Shown one piece after another: positions 24,408 through 33,757 of a stretch of DNA of 64,000 nucleotides (its first letter is position 1; every line of letters begins with the position of its first letter). The notes beneath the pieces are model-generated. The model had not been told where the DNA came from. It saw only the letters and a list, made by a program, of their open reading frames with translations, and did not search any database. The translations under genes were made by a program, and so were the position numbers. The stretch comes from Roseiarcus sp963775575 (GTDB lineage Bacteria; Pseudomonadota; Alphaproteobacteria; Rhizobiales; Beijerinckiaceae), in contig CAVZJG010000005.1 in NCBI GenBank assembly GCA_963775575.1, positions 424,530-488,529 on the forward strand. The letters run 5' to 3'.

Positions 24408-26711
24408 ATGCTGAAACGCATCGACCAGCCCCAGGGTCCGGGATCCGATGTCGACGTCGAAGTCGCCTCATCTCCCGGGCCGATTGATTTCGATCAGCTG
24501 TTGGCGGCCGCGCGGCGCCAAGCGCGTGTGGTCGCGGCCGCGGCGGGCGGCGCGCTTCTCCTAGGGCTCGTCTATACCGTCACGGCGGTGCCGAAATATA
24601 CGGCGACCACCAACATTTTGATCGACAGCCAAAAGGACCAGAACGCCTTGTCGGCGTCGATCGCCGAGCTGACGTTCGATACCGGCGCGATCGACAGTCA
24701 AGTCGAGGTCATGAAATCGGAGAAGATCGCCCTCTCGGTGATCTCGACGATGAGTCTCACCCACGATCCCGAATTCATGGGCGCGCGGGGGAGCCTGATC
24801 GGACAGGCGTTCGGCTTGCTGCGATCGGCGTTCGATTTCAGCGGCTGGTTCAGGACTCGAGAGAAGTCGGATGCGGAGGAGGAAGCCGACTTGAAGCGCT
24901 CGGCGATCGGCCAACTCAAGCATAATCTCGACGTGCGTCGCGTCGCTCGCACCTATGTGCTGGCCGTGGATTACACCTCTCCCGATCGCGGCAAAGCGGC
25001 GGCGATCGCGAACGCTTTTGCTGACGCCTATCTCACCGATCAGCTCGACGCCAAGTTTGACGCGACGCGGCGCGCCGCCGGTTGGCTGCAGACCCGCATT
25101 GCGGAGCTGAAGCAGCAGTCGCTGGATGCCGATTTGGCCATCCAAAAATTCAAAGCCGACAAGGGCATTGTCGTCACCGGCGGCGACAAGCCCGGACTGA
25201 TGTCCGATCAGCAGCTGACCGAACTCAACGGGCAGCTCATTCTGGCGCGCGCCGACACGGCAAAGGCGGAAGCGCGGTATCAGCAAATCGAGGACTTGTT
25301 GAAGTCGGGTCGAGCCGGCGCGACGGTCCCCGATTCTCTCGCCAATCCGGTCATCACCGATCTCAGAGAAAAATACCTGAACGCTTCCAAGATGGAGGCT
25401 CAGCTCGAGAGCAAGCTCGGCAGCGGACATCTCCAAGTCATCAACCTGCGAAGGGAAATGGAGGAATTCGAGCGGCTGATTTATGAGGAGCTGCAGCGGA
25501 TCGGGGAAAGCTATCGCAGCGACGCGGAAGTTGCGCGGCAGAAGGAGGAATCGCTGAGCCTATCGATGGCTGGTCTGGTGGGCGCGAGCGCCGGAACGAA
25601 CCAGACCCTCGTGCAATTGCGCGAGTTGGAACGCGAATCGGAAACCTATCGCACTCTCTACCAGACTTTCATGCAGCGTTACCAGGAAGCGATCCAACAG
25701 CAGTCTTTTCCGGTGAGCGAGGCGCGAGTGATCACCTCGGCGACGCCGCCTCAGAGCGCGAGCTATCCCAAACGCGGCCTGATCCTGGCGCTGTCGCTGG
25801 TCTTCGGCGCCATGGTCGGCTCGGGTCTCGGCGCGCTCAGGGAATATCGCGACCGCGTGTTCCGCGTCGCGTCCCATGTCCGCGACGAGCTGGGTCTCGA
25901 ATTTTTGGGCATGCTGCAGGCTGTCGATGCGCCGGTGACTTTTAAGAGCGAAAAAGGAGAGAACCAGGATCCGCGGCAAATTCATCCGACAAATTCCGTG
26001 CAGCGCTATTCGATCGATCATCCTCTCTCCAGCTTCTCCGAGACCTTGCGCTCGGCCAAGGTCGCGGTGGATTTGTCGCTTGGGGACCGCAAGCCGAAGG
26101 TCGTCGGCGTCATTTCCGTGCTGCCGAACGAAGGCAAGTCGACGGTGGCCAAGAATTTTGCTTCGCTGTTGGCGCATCTTGGCGCGCGCACCGTGCTGGT
26201 CGACGGGGATTTGCGCAACCCCGGCCTGACCAGGGGCATCGCGCGGCAGGCCGAAGCCGGACTTCTCGAGGCCATCCGAGGCGATCGGTCACTCCGCGAC
26301 TTGTTGCTCTGGGAACAGGATTCGGGCCTCTTCGTTCTTCCCGCAGTGATCAAGAAGCGGGTGCAACACTCGAGCGAAATCCTATCTTCGGCAGGCATGC
26401 ACAACGTTCTTACGGAGTTTGGCAAAGCGTTTGATTACATCATCATCGATGTGCCGCCGCTGGGGCCCGTGGTCGATGTTCGCGCCGCCGCTTCGCTGTT
26501 CGACGCCTTTATATTCGTGGTCGAATGGGGGCGCACGCCGCGCATCATGGTGCAGAACATCCTGACTTCGGATAATGCGTTGTTCGAGAAAACCGTCGGC
26601 GTTCTCTTCAACAAGGTCAATATGCAAAAAGTGAATCTCTATGAAAGTTATGGATCGAAGGATTATTACTACAGTCGCTACAGCAAGTATTATCATAAAG
26701 ACAAAGTTTAG
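24408..26711 (+). CDS. wzc: polysaccharide co-polymerase and tyrosine autokinase (Wzc-like)
   Basis: The product is 767 residues from the ATG at 24408. The N-terminal Wzz domain has a first transmembrane helix near residue 45 and a long periplasmic coiled coil. The second transmembrane helix (GLILALSLVFGAMVGSGLGA) leads to the cytoplasmic BY-kinase. This shows Walker A VLPNEGKSTVAKN (near residue 570), A' TVLVDGDLRNPGL and Walker B YIIIDVPPLGPV. The last 23 residues contain eight tyrosines, the autophosphorylation cluster. It controls chain length and couples synthesis to Wza. Confidence 0.93.
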   Translation: MLKRIDQPQGPGSDVDVEVASSPGPIDFDQLLAAARRQARVVAAAAGGALLLGLVYTVTAVPKYTATTNILIDSQKDQNALSASIAELTFDTGAIDSQVEVMKSEKIALSVISTMSLTHDPEFMGARGSLIGQAFGLLRSAFDFSGWFRTREKSDAEEEADLKRSAIGQLKHNLDVRRVARTYVLAVDYTSPDRGKAAAIANAFADAYLTDQLDAKFDATRRAAGWLQTRIAELKQQSLDADLAIQKFKADKGIVVTGGDKPGLMSDQQLTELNGQLILARADTAKAEARYQQIEDLLKSGRAGATVPDSLANPVITDLREKYLNASKMEAQLESKLGSGHLQVINLRREMEEFERLIYEELQRIGESYRSDAEVARQKEESLSLSMAGLVGASAGTNQTLVQLRELERESETYRTLYQTFMQRYQEAIQQQSFPVSEARVITSATPPQSASYPKRGLILALSLVFGAMVGSGLGALREYRDRVFRVASHVRDELGLEFLGMLQAVDAPVTFKSEKGENQDPRQIHPTNSVQRYSIDHPLSSFSETLRSAKVAVDLSLGDRKPKVVGVISVLPNEGKSTVAKNFASLLAHLGARTVLVDGDLRNPGLTRGIARQAEAGLLEAIRGDRSLRDLLLWEQDSGLFVLPAVIKKRVQHSSEILSSAGMHNVLTEFGKAFDYIIIDVPPLGPVVDVRAAASLFDAFIFVVEWGRTPRIMVQNILTSDNALFEKTVGVLFNKVNMQKVNLYESYGSKDYYYSRYSKYYHKDKV

Positions 26712-26722
26712 GAGGGCGAGCG

Positions 26723-27484
26723 TTGGCGGCCCCTCGGCGGATTGTAACGGCGGCATCGATTATCACTTCCCCGATCCTCTTCGTGATCGCGCTGGTCGTG
26801 GTGGTCCTGTCGGTTCGCGCGCTGGTTCTGTTCGCCGCCAACGCCGATGTCTTCGACCTAGCTGCCTCGATAGAGAAGATAGAGAAGGAGACGCCGCCCG
26901 ACGCCGACTATCTCGCGCGCTTCGTGGGAAGCAAGGGTCTCGACCGCGCCTCGAGCGACTGCGGCGATTCGTTCACCCGAGCGAGCCTCACGGTGAATTT
27001 GGCGGCGCTCGAGGCCGCGACCAAGGCGCTTGACGTATCGTTGGCCGACGCCGCCGAAACGAATGCAATCCGCGCCGCCGAGCATCGGCTCGAGTGCAAC
27101 CCTCTCGATGGCAGTGCGTGGCTCCATTACGCCATGCTCGAAGCCAGAGGCAAGGGGCCGGTGGCCTCGGTCGTCGACGCTCTTCGCGTGTCCTACTGGA
27201 CGGCGCCGAGCGAGGGCTGGATCATCGAGCCTCGTTTGACATTCGCCACGAACCTCACTCTTGCCGGAGTGACCGGTTTCGAAATGGAGTATTTGGACGA
27301 CCTCAGACGCTTCGCGTCGTTTGAGTCGACGGGCCAGGTCGCCGCCGCCTTTGTCGCGGTGGCGTCAAAGTTGCGCGTGCAGATGCGCCCGCTGATCAAC
27401 GCCCAACCGCAAGCGCGGAAAAAGGCGATCGTCGCGGAGATCGACCGCCTCGGCGTCGACTACACGCGTCAGGAAGCGCAATGA
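26723..27484 (+). CDS. membrane-anchored hypothetical protein of the EPS cluster
   Basis: The product is 253 residues from the TTG at 26723, chosen because TTAGGAGGG lies just upstream. One N-terminal transmembrane helix (SPILFVIALVVVVLSVRALV) is followed by a soluble, mostly helical domain with HRLECNPLDGSAWLHYAMLE (TPR-like flavour) and SEGWIIEPRLTFATNLTLAG. I do not recognise a family. The next gene starts inside its stop (ATGA), so expression of the NusG paralogue is coupled to it. Confidence 0.75.
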   Translation: MAAPRRIVTAASIITSPILFVIALVVVVLSVRALVLFAANADVFDLAASIEKIEKETPPDADYLARFVGSKGLDRASSDCGDSFTRASLTVNLAALEAATKALDVSLADAAETNAIRAAEHRLECNPLDGSAWLHYAMLEARGKGPVASVVDALRVSYWTAPSEGWIIEPRLTFATNLTLAGVTGFEMEYLDDLRRFASFESTGQVAAAFVAVASKLRVQMRPLINAQPQARKKAIVAEIDRLGVDYTRQEAQ

Positions 27485-28068
27485 TCATGGATTGGTCCAT
27501 GGCCGATCAAGGTGATGCGACGCAGGGAGAGAGAGCGGGCGATGCGCCGCGTTTGCAACTCGGTCCCGGCGAACGATGGTATGTCGCGATGACGTTGCCG
27601 CGTAAGGAGCGCCTGGCCGCGGCGAATCTCGCCAATCAGAACTACCGCAGCTTTCTGCCGATTCAATTGGAGACGCGACGGCACGCTCGTAAATTCCGGA
27701 CCGTACTGGCGCCGGTGTTCCCACGCTATATCTTCGTCATCCTCGACCTCGGCCACCAGCGCTGGCGAAGCGTCAACGGCACGCTCGGCGTCCAGCGCCT
27801 GATCACCGACGGCGAACGCCCGTTGGCCGTCGCTCCGGGAGTCGTCGAGACTTTGGTTCAATCGAGCGACCAGCGCGGCGCTCTGATCTATAAGACCGAC
27901 GATCTAGCCATTGGCGATCGCGTCCAGCTTGTGGCGGGTCCATTCGCAGGTTCTCTCGGCATATTGCAGCGCTTGAACGGCGCTGGTCGGGTTCAGGTTC
28001 TGCTTGAATTGCTCGGCGGTCCGGTCAAGGTGACGACCGCGCGGGACACAGTGGCCGCGGCGCGTTAG
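27481..28068 (+). CDS. NusG paralogue (specialised antiterminator, RfaH-like role proposed)
   Basis: The product is 195 residues from the ATG at 27481, overlapping the previous stop. The NGN domain includes ERWYVAMTLPRKERLAAANL, NQNYRSFLPIQLETRRHARK and VLAPVFPRYIFVILDLG. The C-terminal KOW domain is IGDRVQLVAGPFAGSLGILQ. It resembles the NusG paralogues found inside polysaccharide operons (RfaH, UpxY, LoaP classes) rather than housekeeping NusG. A perfect ops sequence lies 70 bases after its stop, supporting a cis-targeted antitermination role. Confidence 0.88.
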   Translation: MIMDWSMADQGDATQGERAGDAPRLQLGPGERWYVAMTLPRKERLAAANLANQNYRSFLPIQLETRRHARKFRTVLAPVFPRYIFVILDLGHQRWRSVNGTLGVQRLITDGERPLAVAPGVVETLVQSSDQRGALIYKTDDLAIGDRVQLVAGPFAGSLGILQRLNGAGRVQVLLELLGGPVKVTTARDTVAAAR

Positions 28069-28137
28069 TTGCTGCGGCCGCTTGGGAGCCAGACTGGTTC
28101 GATTCGGGACGGTCCGCTTGGACCGACTCACCGGAAT

Positions 28138-28150
28138 GGCGGTAGCGTGC
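28138..28150 (+). promoter_or_regulatory. ops element (JUMPstart core), candidate antiterminator loading site
   Basis: GGCGGTAGCGTGC, followed by TT, is identical to the enterobacterial ops/JUMPstart core as I remember it (GGCGGTAG with CGTG following). In E. coli RNA polymerase pauses there and RfaH is recruited to the non-template strand. Here it lies in the 234-base non-coding gap between the NusG-paralogue gene and gmd, on the coding strand. The short self-complementary GC-GGTA-GC part needed for the ops hairpin is present. Confidence 0.7.
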
Positions 28151-28302
28151 TTGGACGCCGCGTCCCGCGATGCGACGACAAGTCGGACAACTCGAACGAA
28201 GAAGCCGTCGCAGCGCATTGGGCGTAGGCTCATAGGGCGCGTGACGCGATCGGCGGGTGGAGCGTCATTGTGCATCTCATTCAACTCCCGACGAGGATAT
28301 AA

Positions 28303-29391
28303 GTGAGCGAGCAAAAAGTCGCCCTCATCACGGGGGTCACCGGCCAGGACGGCGCCTATCTCGCGGAGTTTCTGCTCGAGAAGGGCTATGCCGTTCACGG
28401 CATCAAGCGCCGATCCTCGAGCTTCAACACCGGGCGGGTCGAACATCTTTACGAGGACCCGCACGTTCCCGAGCCGCGTTTCGTCCTCCACTATGGCGAC
28501 ATGACCGACGCGACCAATCTCATTCGAATCGTCCAGGAGACGCAGCCGGACGAGATCTACAATCTCGCGGCTCAGTCCCATGTCCAGGTTTCCTTCGAAA
28601 CAGCCGAGTACACGGCGAACGCCGACGCCTTGGGAACGCTTCGCCTCCTCGAGGCGATACGGCTGCTGAAGCTGGTCGAGAAAACCCGTTTTTATCAAGC
28701 CTCGACTTCGGAGCTTTACGGCAAGGTTCAAACCGTTCCGCAAAGCGAGACCACCCCCTTCTATCCGCGTTCCCCTTACGCGGCGGCCAAACTCTATGCC
28801 TATTGGATCACGGTCAACTATCGCGAAGCCTATCGGCTCCATGCTTCGAACGGCATCCTCTTCAACCATGAGAGCCCCATTCGAGGGGAGACGTTCGTCA
28901 CGCGCAAGATCACGCGCGCCGTCGCGGCGATCCACCTCGGCATCCAGGACAGGCTCTATCTCGGCAATCTCGACGCCGAGCGCGACTGGGGTCATGCGCG
29001 CGAATATGTTCGCGGCATGTGGATGATGATGCAGCAGCCCGAACCCGACGATTACGTTTTGGCGACCGGCGAGGCGAATAGCGTGCGCACATTCGTCGAG
29101 AGGGCCTTTCGCAGGATTGGCGTTGCTCTCGAATGGAAGGGCGAGGGTATCGACGAACGGGGGATCGACGCCGACGGCGGGCGCGTGCTGGTGGAGGTCG
29201 ACCCTCGCTATTTTCGCCCCACCGAGGTCGATTCCTTGATCGGCGATCCGACCAAGGCGTGGGAGAAGCTCGGCTGGCGGCACGAGACGAAGCTCGACGA
29301 TCTCATCGCCGAAATGATCCGCGAGGATCTCAAGATCATGGCGAGGGCGGTGCCGCAGGCGACCGTCGGCAAAGGCCTTCTCCATGTCTGA
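28303..29391 (+). CDS. gmd: GDP-mannose 4,6-dehydratase
   Basis: The product is 362 residues from the GTG at 28303, with GAGGATATAA upstream. The Rossmann motif is GVTGQDGAYLAEFLLEKGY. RRSSSFNTGRVEHLY, the STSELYGK serine/threonine site and YAAAK (catalytic Tyr/Lys) are intact. It converts GDP-D-mannose to GDP-4-keto-6-deoxymannose, the precursor of GDP-L-fucose and GDP-perosamine. It overlaps fcl by 8 bases. Confidence 0.95.
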   Translation: MSEQKVALITGVTGQDGAYLAEFLLEKGYAVHGIKRRSSSFNTGRVEHLYEDPHVPEPRFVLHYGDMTDATNLIRIVQETQPDEIYNLAAQSHVQVSFETAEYTANADALGTLRLLEAIRLLKLVEKTRFYQASTSELYGKVQTVPQSETTPFYPRSPYAAAKLYAYWITVNYREAYRLHASNGILFNHESPIRGETFVTRKITRAVAAIHLGIQDRLYLGNLDAERDWGHAREYVRGMWMMMQQPEPDDYVLATGEANSVRTFVERAFRRIGVALEWKGEGIDERGIDADGGRVLVEVDPRYFRPTEVDSLIGDPTKAWEKLGWRHETKLDDLIAEMIREDLKIMARAVPQATVGKGLLHV

Positions 29392-30340
29392 GGCCCTCTA
29401 TCCCTTAGGGGGCAAGCGGATCTGGGTGGCCGGGCACAACGGCATGGTCGGCTCGGCGATCGTGCGCGGGCTCGCCAGTGAAGACTGCGAGGCGATCACC
29501 GTCGATCGCAGCGAAGTCGATCTGATCCGTCAGGCCGAGGTCGAGGCTTGGCTTAAGAATGTCCGGCCGGACGCGATCGTCATGGCGGCGGCCAAAGTCG
29601 GCGGCATTCTCGCCAATGACACTGAGCCGGCGGAATTCCTCTACCAGAACATGATGATCGAGGCGAACGTGATCGAGGCGGCCCATCGCGCCGACGTGGG
29701 CCGCCTGCTCTTTCTCGGCTCGTCCTGCATCTATCCCAAGTTCGCCGCCCAGCCGATCACGGAAGACGCGTTGCTCACCGGCCCGTTGGAGCCGACCAAC
29801 GAATGGTACGCCATCGCCAAGATCGCGGGAATCAAGCTCTGCCAGGCCTATCGCAAGCAGTACGGGCGCGATTACATCTCGGCGATGCCGACCAATCTTT
29901 ATGGTCCGGGCGACAACTTCGATCCTCAGACCAGCCATGTGCTCCCCGCGCTCATCAGGAAGGCCCATGAGGCCAAGGAAAACGGGCTTGCCGAGCTGGT
30001 GATCTGGGGGAGTGGATCGCCCCGCCGCGAATTCCTTCATGTCGACGATTGCGCCGACGCTCTCGTCCATCTCCTGAAAGTCTATTCGGGAAACGAGCAC
30101 GTCAACGTCGGCTCCGGCGAGGATCTCACCATCCGCGAACTCGCTGGAGTCGTCGCGCGCGTGGTGGGATTTGCCGGGCGCGTCGCGACGGATCCGACCA
30201 AGCCCGACGGCACGCCGCGAAAGCTGATGAGCGGCGCGCGCCTTGCGGCGCTCGGGTGGCGGCCGAAAATTGCGTTGGAAACCGGCATCCGCGAAACCTA
30301 CCAATGGTACTTGGCTCAATTAGCGAATTCTCGACGCTGA
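29384..30340 (+). CDS. fcl: GDP-L-fucose synthase
   Basis: The product has 318 residues. The NADP motif is GHNGMVGSAIVRGL. The catalytic Tyr/Lys lie in NEWYAIAKIAGIKLCQAYRK. SSCIYPKFAAQPITEDALLT and MPTNLYGPGDNFD are WcaG/Fcl signatures. The enzyme epimerises and reduces GDP-4-keto-6-deoxymannose to GDP-L-fucose. The start overlaps the gmd stop by 8 bases. Confidence 0.95.
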   Translation: MSEALYPLGGKRIWVAGHNGMVGSAIVRGLASEDCEAITVDRSEVDLIRQAEVEAWLKNVRPDAIVMAAAKVGGILANDTEPAEFLYQNMMIEANVIEAAHRADVGRLLFLGSSCIYPKFAAQPITEDALLTGPLEPTNEWYAIAKIAGIKLCQAYRKQYGRDYISAMPTNLYGPGDNFDPQTSHVLPALIRKAHEAKENGLAELVIWGSGSPRREFLHVDDCADALVHLLKVYSGNEHVNVGSGEDLTIRELAGVVARVVGFAGRVATDPTKPDGTPRKLMSGARLAALGWRPKIALETGIRETYQWYLAQLANSRR

Positions 30341-30426
30341 AAGCGTTGAATTCGTGGGAAATGCCGCAGGGCGCCGGGAGTCGCGCCTCGAATTGGCAGA
30401 TGGTGTCCCGAGGGGTCAGGGCCGCG

Positions 30427-31722
30427 ATGGCGAGAATCTTCATTTATGCGATGAACTATTCGCCTGAGGTGGCCGGCGTCGGTCGCTACACCGGCGAAAT
30501 CGGCGACTATCTCGCCGCGACGGGGCACGAAGTCGCCGTCCTGACGACGGCGCCCCATTATCCCGGGTGGAAGGTCTTGCCGCCTTACCGCAACGGCCGC
30601 TACGTCCGGGAAACTTGGGGCGGCGCAACAATCATCCGCTGCCCGCTTATCCTGCGCGAGCGCATGGGCGGGATTTGGCGCCTCATCGCGCCCCTGTCTT
30701 TCGCCCTGACGTCCGCGCCGCTCGCGCTTTGGCATGTTCTTCGGCGCCGCCCCGATACGGTGCTGTGCATCGAACCGACGTTGATGAGCGCACCGATCGC
30801 AATTCTCGCGGCGCGGCTTGTTGGCGCCAGAACCGTGCTGCACGTCCAGGATCTCGAGGTCGACGCCTCCTTCGCCGTCGGCCACCTCGCTGAGAGCCCC
30901 TGGCTCAAGAGGCTCGCGCATGGCTTCGAAAAGCGAACGCTGCGCGGCTTCGACAGAGTGATAACCATTTCCGCACGCATGGCGGAGCGTCTTGCTGAGA
31001 AAGGCGTCCCGTCGAACCGCATCGCGATCGTGCGCAACTGGGTCGATCTCGATCACCTCAAGCCGCTCGATGGGGTCAGCCCCTATCGCAAAGAACTCGG
31101 CATCGGCGACAGCGATCGCGTCGTTCTCTATTCCGGGAACATCGGGGCCAAGCAAGGCCTCGACGATCTAATCGCCGCAGCGGAGCGCCTGTCGGGGCGC
31201 ACCGACGTCAAGTTCCTGATCGCCGGAGAGGGGCCCGCCAAGAAGGAGCTTGTCGCGCGCGCCGCGGCGTTGCCCAATGTCCGCTTTCTGCCCTTTCAAC
31301 CCTATGCGCGGCTATCGGATTTTCTGGGGCTCGCCGACATCCATATCCTGCCGCAAGCGGCCGACGCCGCCGATCTCGTTCTTCCCTCCAAGCTCGGCGG
31401 CATGCTCGCCAGCGGGCGCCGCATCGTCGTGACCGCCGCGCCGGGGACGGAACTCGCCGCCTTCTTGCGGGACGCGGCGATCATCGTCCCGCCCGGGAAC
31501 GCGGCGGCGCTGGCCGAAGCGATCGCGGAGGCCGCGGACGCCGGACCCGAAGATCCTGCCGCCGCTTTCCGCCGCCGGCGTCTGGCCGAGCGATTGTCCA
31601 AACCTGACGCCCTGAGGGATTTCGAAGCTCTCGCTGTTCGCTGGCGGCCGATCTCGCCGGGGCGAGACGAGGCGCCTGGGGCGCCTGAAGTCGTCGAGCA
31701 GCCTGGCGAGGCGGTGGGGTAA
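30427..31722 (+). CDS. wcaI: colanic-acid-type glycosyltransferase WcaI (GT4 family)
   Basis: The product is 431 residues from the ATG at 30427. The N-terminus MARIFIYAMNYSPEVAGVGR, the VLTTAPHYPGWKVLPPYR segment and HVQDLEVDASFAVG match WcaI-like GT4 enzymes. These often transfer fucose in colanic-acid-like polymers. The donor site region is LPQAADAADLVLPSKLGGML. Its position right after fcl fits use of GDP-fucose. An Asp/Ala-rich tail of about 40 residues is poorly conserved. Confidence 0.85.
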   Translation: MARIFIYAMNYSPEVAGVGRYTGEIGDYLAATGHEVAVLTTAPHYPGWKVLPPYRNGRYVRETWGGATIIRCPLILRERMGGIWRLIAPLSFALTSAPLALWHVLRRRPDTVLCIEPTLMSAPIAILAARLVGARTVLHVQDLEVDASFAVGHLAESPWLKRLAHGFEKRTLRGFDRVITISARMAERLAEKGVPSNRIAIVRNWVDLDHLKPLDGVSPYRKELGIGDSDRVVLYSGNIGAKQGLDDLIAAAERLSGRTDVKFLIAGEGPAKKELVARAAALPNVRFLPFQPYARLSDFLGLADIHILPQAADAADLVLPSKLGGMLASGRRIVVTAAPGTELAAFLRDAAIIVPPGNAAALAEAIAEAADAGPEDPAAAFRRRRLAERLSKPDALRDFEALAVRWRPISPGRDEAPGAPEVVEQPGEAVG

Positions 31723-31969
31723 CTGGCGTTCTCCCGTATCACCCGTAGGAGCGCCCGTCGGAATTCGAGAGATCGGGAAGCTTGCCTTTGACATTCCGGC
31801 CTCCCTCGAGGGCGTTCCGACAGACGCCCGGACGGCGCAAAAGACCAAAGGGGACTCGGACGCGGATCGACGATACAAAGCAGATGATGTGGAATCTTTC
31901 GTTCTGGGAAGAAGCTAAGCGATTGATGGGCTCCGTCGGACATCGCATGCCGCTTGGGATCGGCTGGGC
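31723..31969. other. intergenic region before the flippase gene
   Basis: This stretch has no credible coding frame. It ends in the flippase start region. Nothing regulatory could be assigned. Confidence 0.3.
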
Positions 31970-33376
31970 ATGAGCCAGTCTTTCGCCGGCCAATTGAGGG
32001 GCCGCGCTTTCGATCTTTCGCTGCTGTTTCGCTCCTTCGACGTCGCGACCGCCGAGGGCCGCGCCAAGGAGCGCCAGCGCCGCATCGCGCTCACCGCTCT
32101 TGCTTCGGCGCTCGCCAAAGTGATCTCGGTCTCGACGGCGCTGATCTCCGTGCCGCTGACCCTGCATTACCTCGGGACCGAGCGTTACGGCATGTGGATG
32201 ACGATGAGTTCCCTCGTCGCGATGCTGGGCTTCGCCGATCTCGGAATCGGCAATGGCCTTTTGAGCTCGGTGGCCTCGGCCAATGGACGAGACGACCGTG
32301 CGGAGATCAGAGCCTATGTGTCGAGCGCCTATGGCGTGCTTTCCCTTATCGCGCTCGTCGTGATCGTGCTGTTTTCCTTGAGCTACCCGCTCGTCGACTG
32401 GTTCCGAATTTTCAATGTGCAGACGGAGATCGCCAGGGGGGAAGCCGGGCCGGCTCTGGCGGTGCTGATCTGCTGCTTCGCCCTCGCTATACCCGTGGGC
32501 ATCGTGCAGAAGGTCCAGATGGGCCTGCAGCGCGGCTTCATGGCGAGCCTCTGGCAATGTCTTTCCAGCCTGATGGCCCTCGCCGGCGTGCTTCTCGCCA
32601 TCCATCGGCAGGCGCCATTGCCTTGGCTGCTGCTGGCGTTCGTCGGCGCTCCGCTCTTGGCCGGCGCCATGAATAGCCTGACGTTCTTCCTGCGCCTCGC
32701 GCCCGATATTGCGCCGTCCTGGCGCTCCATATCCATGCCGGCAACCCGGTCGATCGCTGGCATCGGCATGTTGTTTCTGGTGCTGCAGATCGTCGGCGCG
32801 CTGGCCTACACCTCGGACAATATCATTATCGCGCAGATGCTCGGCGCGGCGGCGGTTGCGAGCTATGCGGTGCCGGTGCAGATGTTTGGGCTCATCAGCA
32901 CGGTGATCGTCATGGCGCTGGCGCCTCTCTGGCCCGCTTATGGCGAGGCCATCGCCCGCGGCGACAGGGAATGGGTGAGAAAAATCCTCAAACGCTCGTT
33001 TCTTCTCTCCGTCGGGGTGGCGTCCGTCTGTTCGATGATACTGGTGGCCGCCGGCCCCTGGATCATTGGTGTGTGGGTGAGCCATGCGGTGGCCCCGCCG
33101 CTCTTACTGCTCGTCGGGCTGGGTGTGTGGAAAGTGGTCGAGGCAGGGGGGAATTCCATCGCGATGTTGCTGAACGGGGCGAACGTCGTACGGTTGCAGG
33201 TAGTGTTGGCGGCCTTTATGGGAATTGCGGCAATCATATTGAAGATTGCGTTTGTCGGATGGATCGGGGTTGCGGGCGTCGTGTGGGCAACAACTCTCGC
33301 ATACGCAATCTTTTCTGCAGCACCGCTTACGATTATAGTGCCACGGATCGTTCGGGAGATGGCAGCCGCTCGCTGA
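31970..33376 (+). CDS. wzx: oligosaccharide flippase (Wzx, MOP/MATE superfamily)
   Basis: The product has 468 residues with about 12 transmembrane segments. LTLHYLGTERYGMWMTMSSL and ALAKVISVSTALISVPL near the N-terminus are the polysaccharide-synthase family signature. AYTSDNIIIAQMLGAAAVAS follows mid-protein. It translocates lipid-linked repeat units across the inner membrane for Wzy. The last roughly 70 codons shift to less GC-rich usage. Confidence 0.88.
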   Translation: MSQSFAGQLRGRAFDLSLLFRSFDVATAEGRAKERQRRIALTALASALAKVISVSTALISVPLTLHYLGTERYGMWMTMSSLVAMLGFADLGIGNGLLSSVASANGRDDRAEIRAYVSSAYGVLSLIALVVIVLFSLSYPLVDWFRIFNVQTEIARGEAGPALAVLICCFALAIPVGIVQKVQMGLQRGFMASLWQCLSSLMALAGVLLAIHRQAPLPWLLLAFVGAPLLAGAMNSLTFFLRLAPDIAPSWRSISMPATRSIAGIGMLFLVLQIVGALAYTSDNIIIAQMLGAAAVASYAVPVQMFGLISTVIVMALAPLWPAYGEAIARGDREWVRKILKRSFLLSVGVASVCSMILVAAGPWIIGVWVSHAVAPPLLLLVGLGVWKVVEAGGNSIAMLLNGANVVRLQVVLAAFMGIAAIILKIAFVGWIGVAGVVWATTLAYAIFSAAPLTIIVPRIVREMAAAR

Positions 33377-33757
33377 GAGGGGCCTGAAAACATAGAGTCG
33401 CTGATATTGATCGCTTCAGTTATCCATCGGCGAAGGGCCCGTTCCAAGTATGAGCGCTAGTCGCAGTCGTCAGGGGTTGGAATGCTAGCGAGAATCTGTC
33501 GAGCGGGCTTAAATCTACCTGTCAATGCGATTGTTAAGCGCCTTGCTAGTCATTGTTCTTTGGAGCGAAGTCTTATATTGCAAGGGGAAATAGCGTCAAG
33601 GCAGGTCCACTCGCTCAGTAACATCAGAACGCTTGCAGACGTCGAGTTCTCCGTGTTTTCTCAGTGGGGGGAGGATGGCATTATTGAGTGGTTGATAAAA
33701 ACTTTCGCAAGTGACATGCCTGAAATATTTGTCGAATTCGGTGTCGAAAACTATCTC

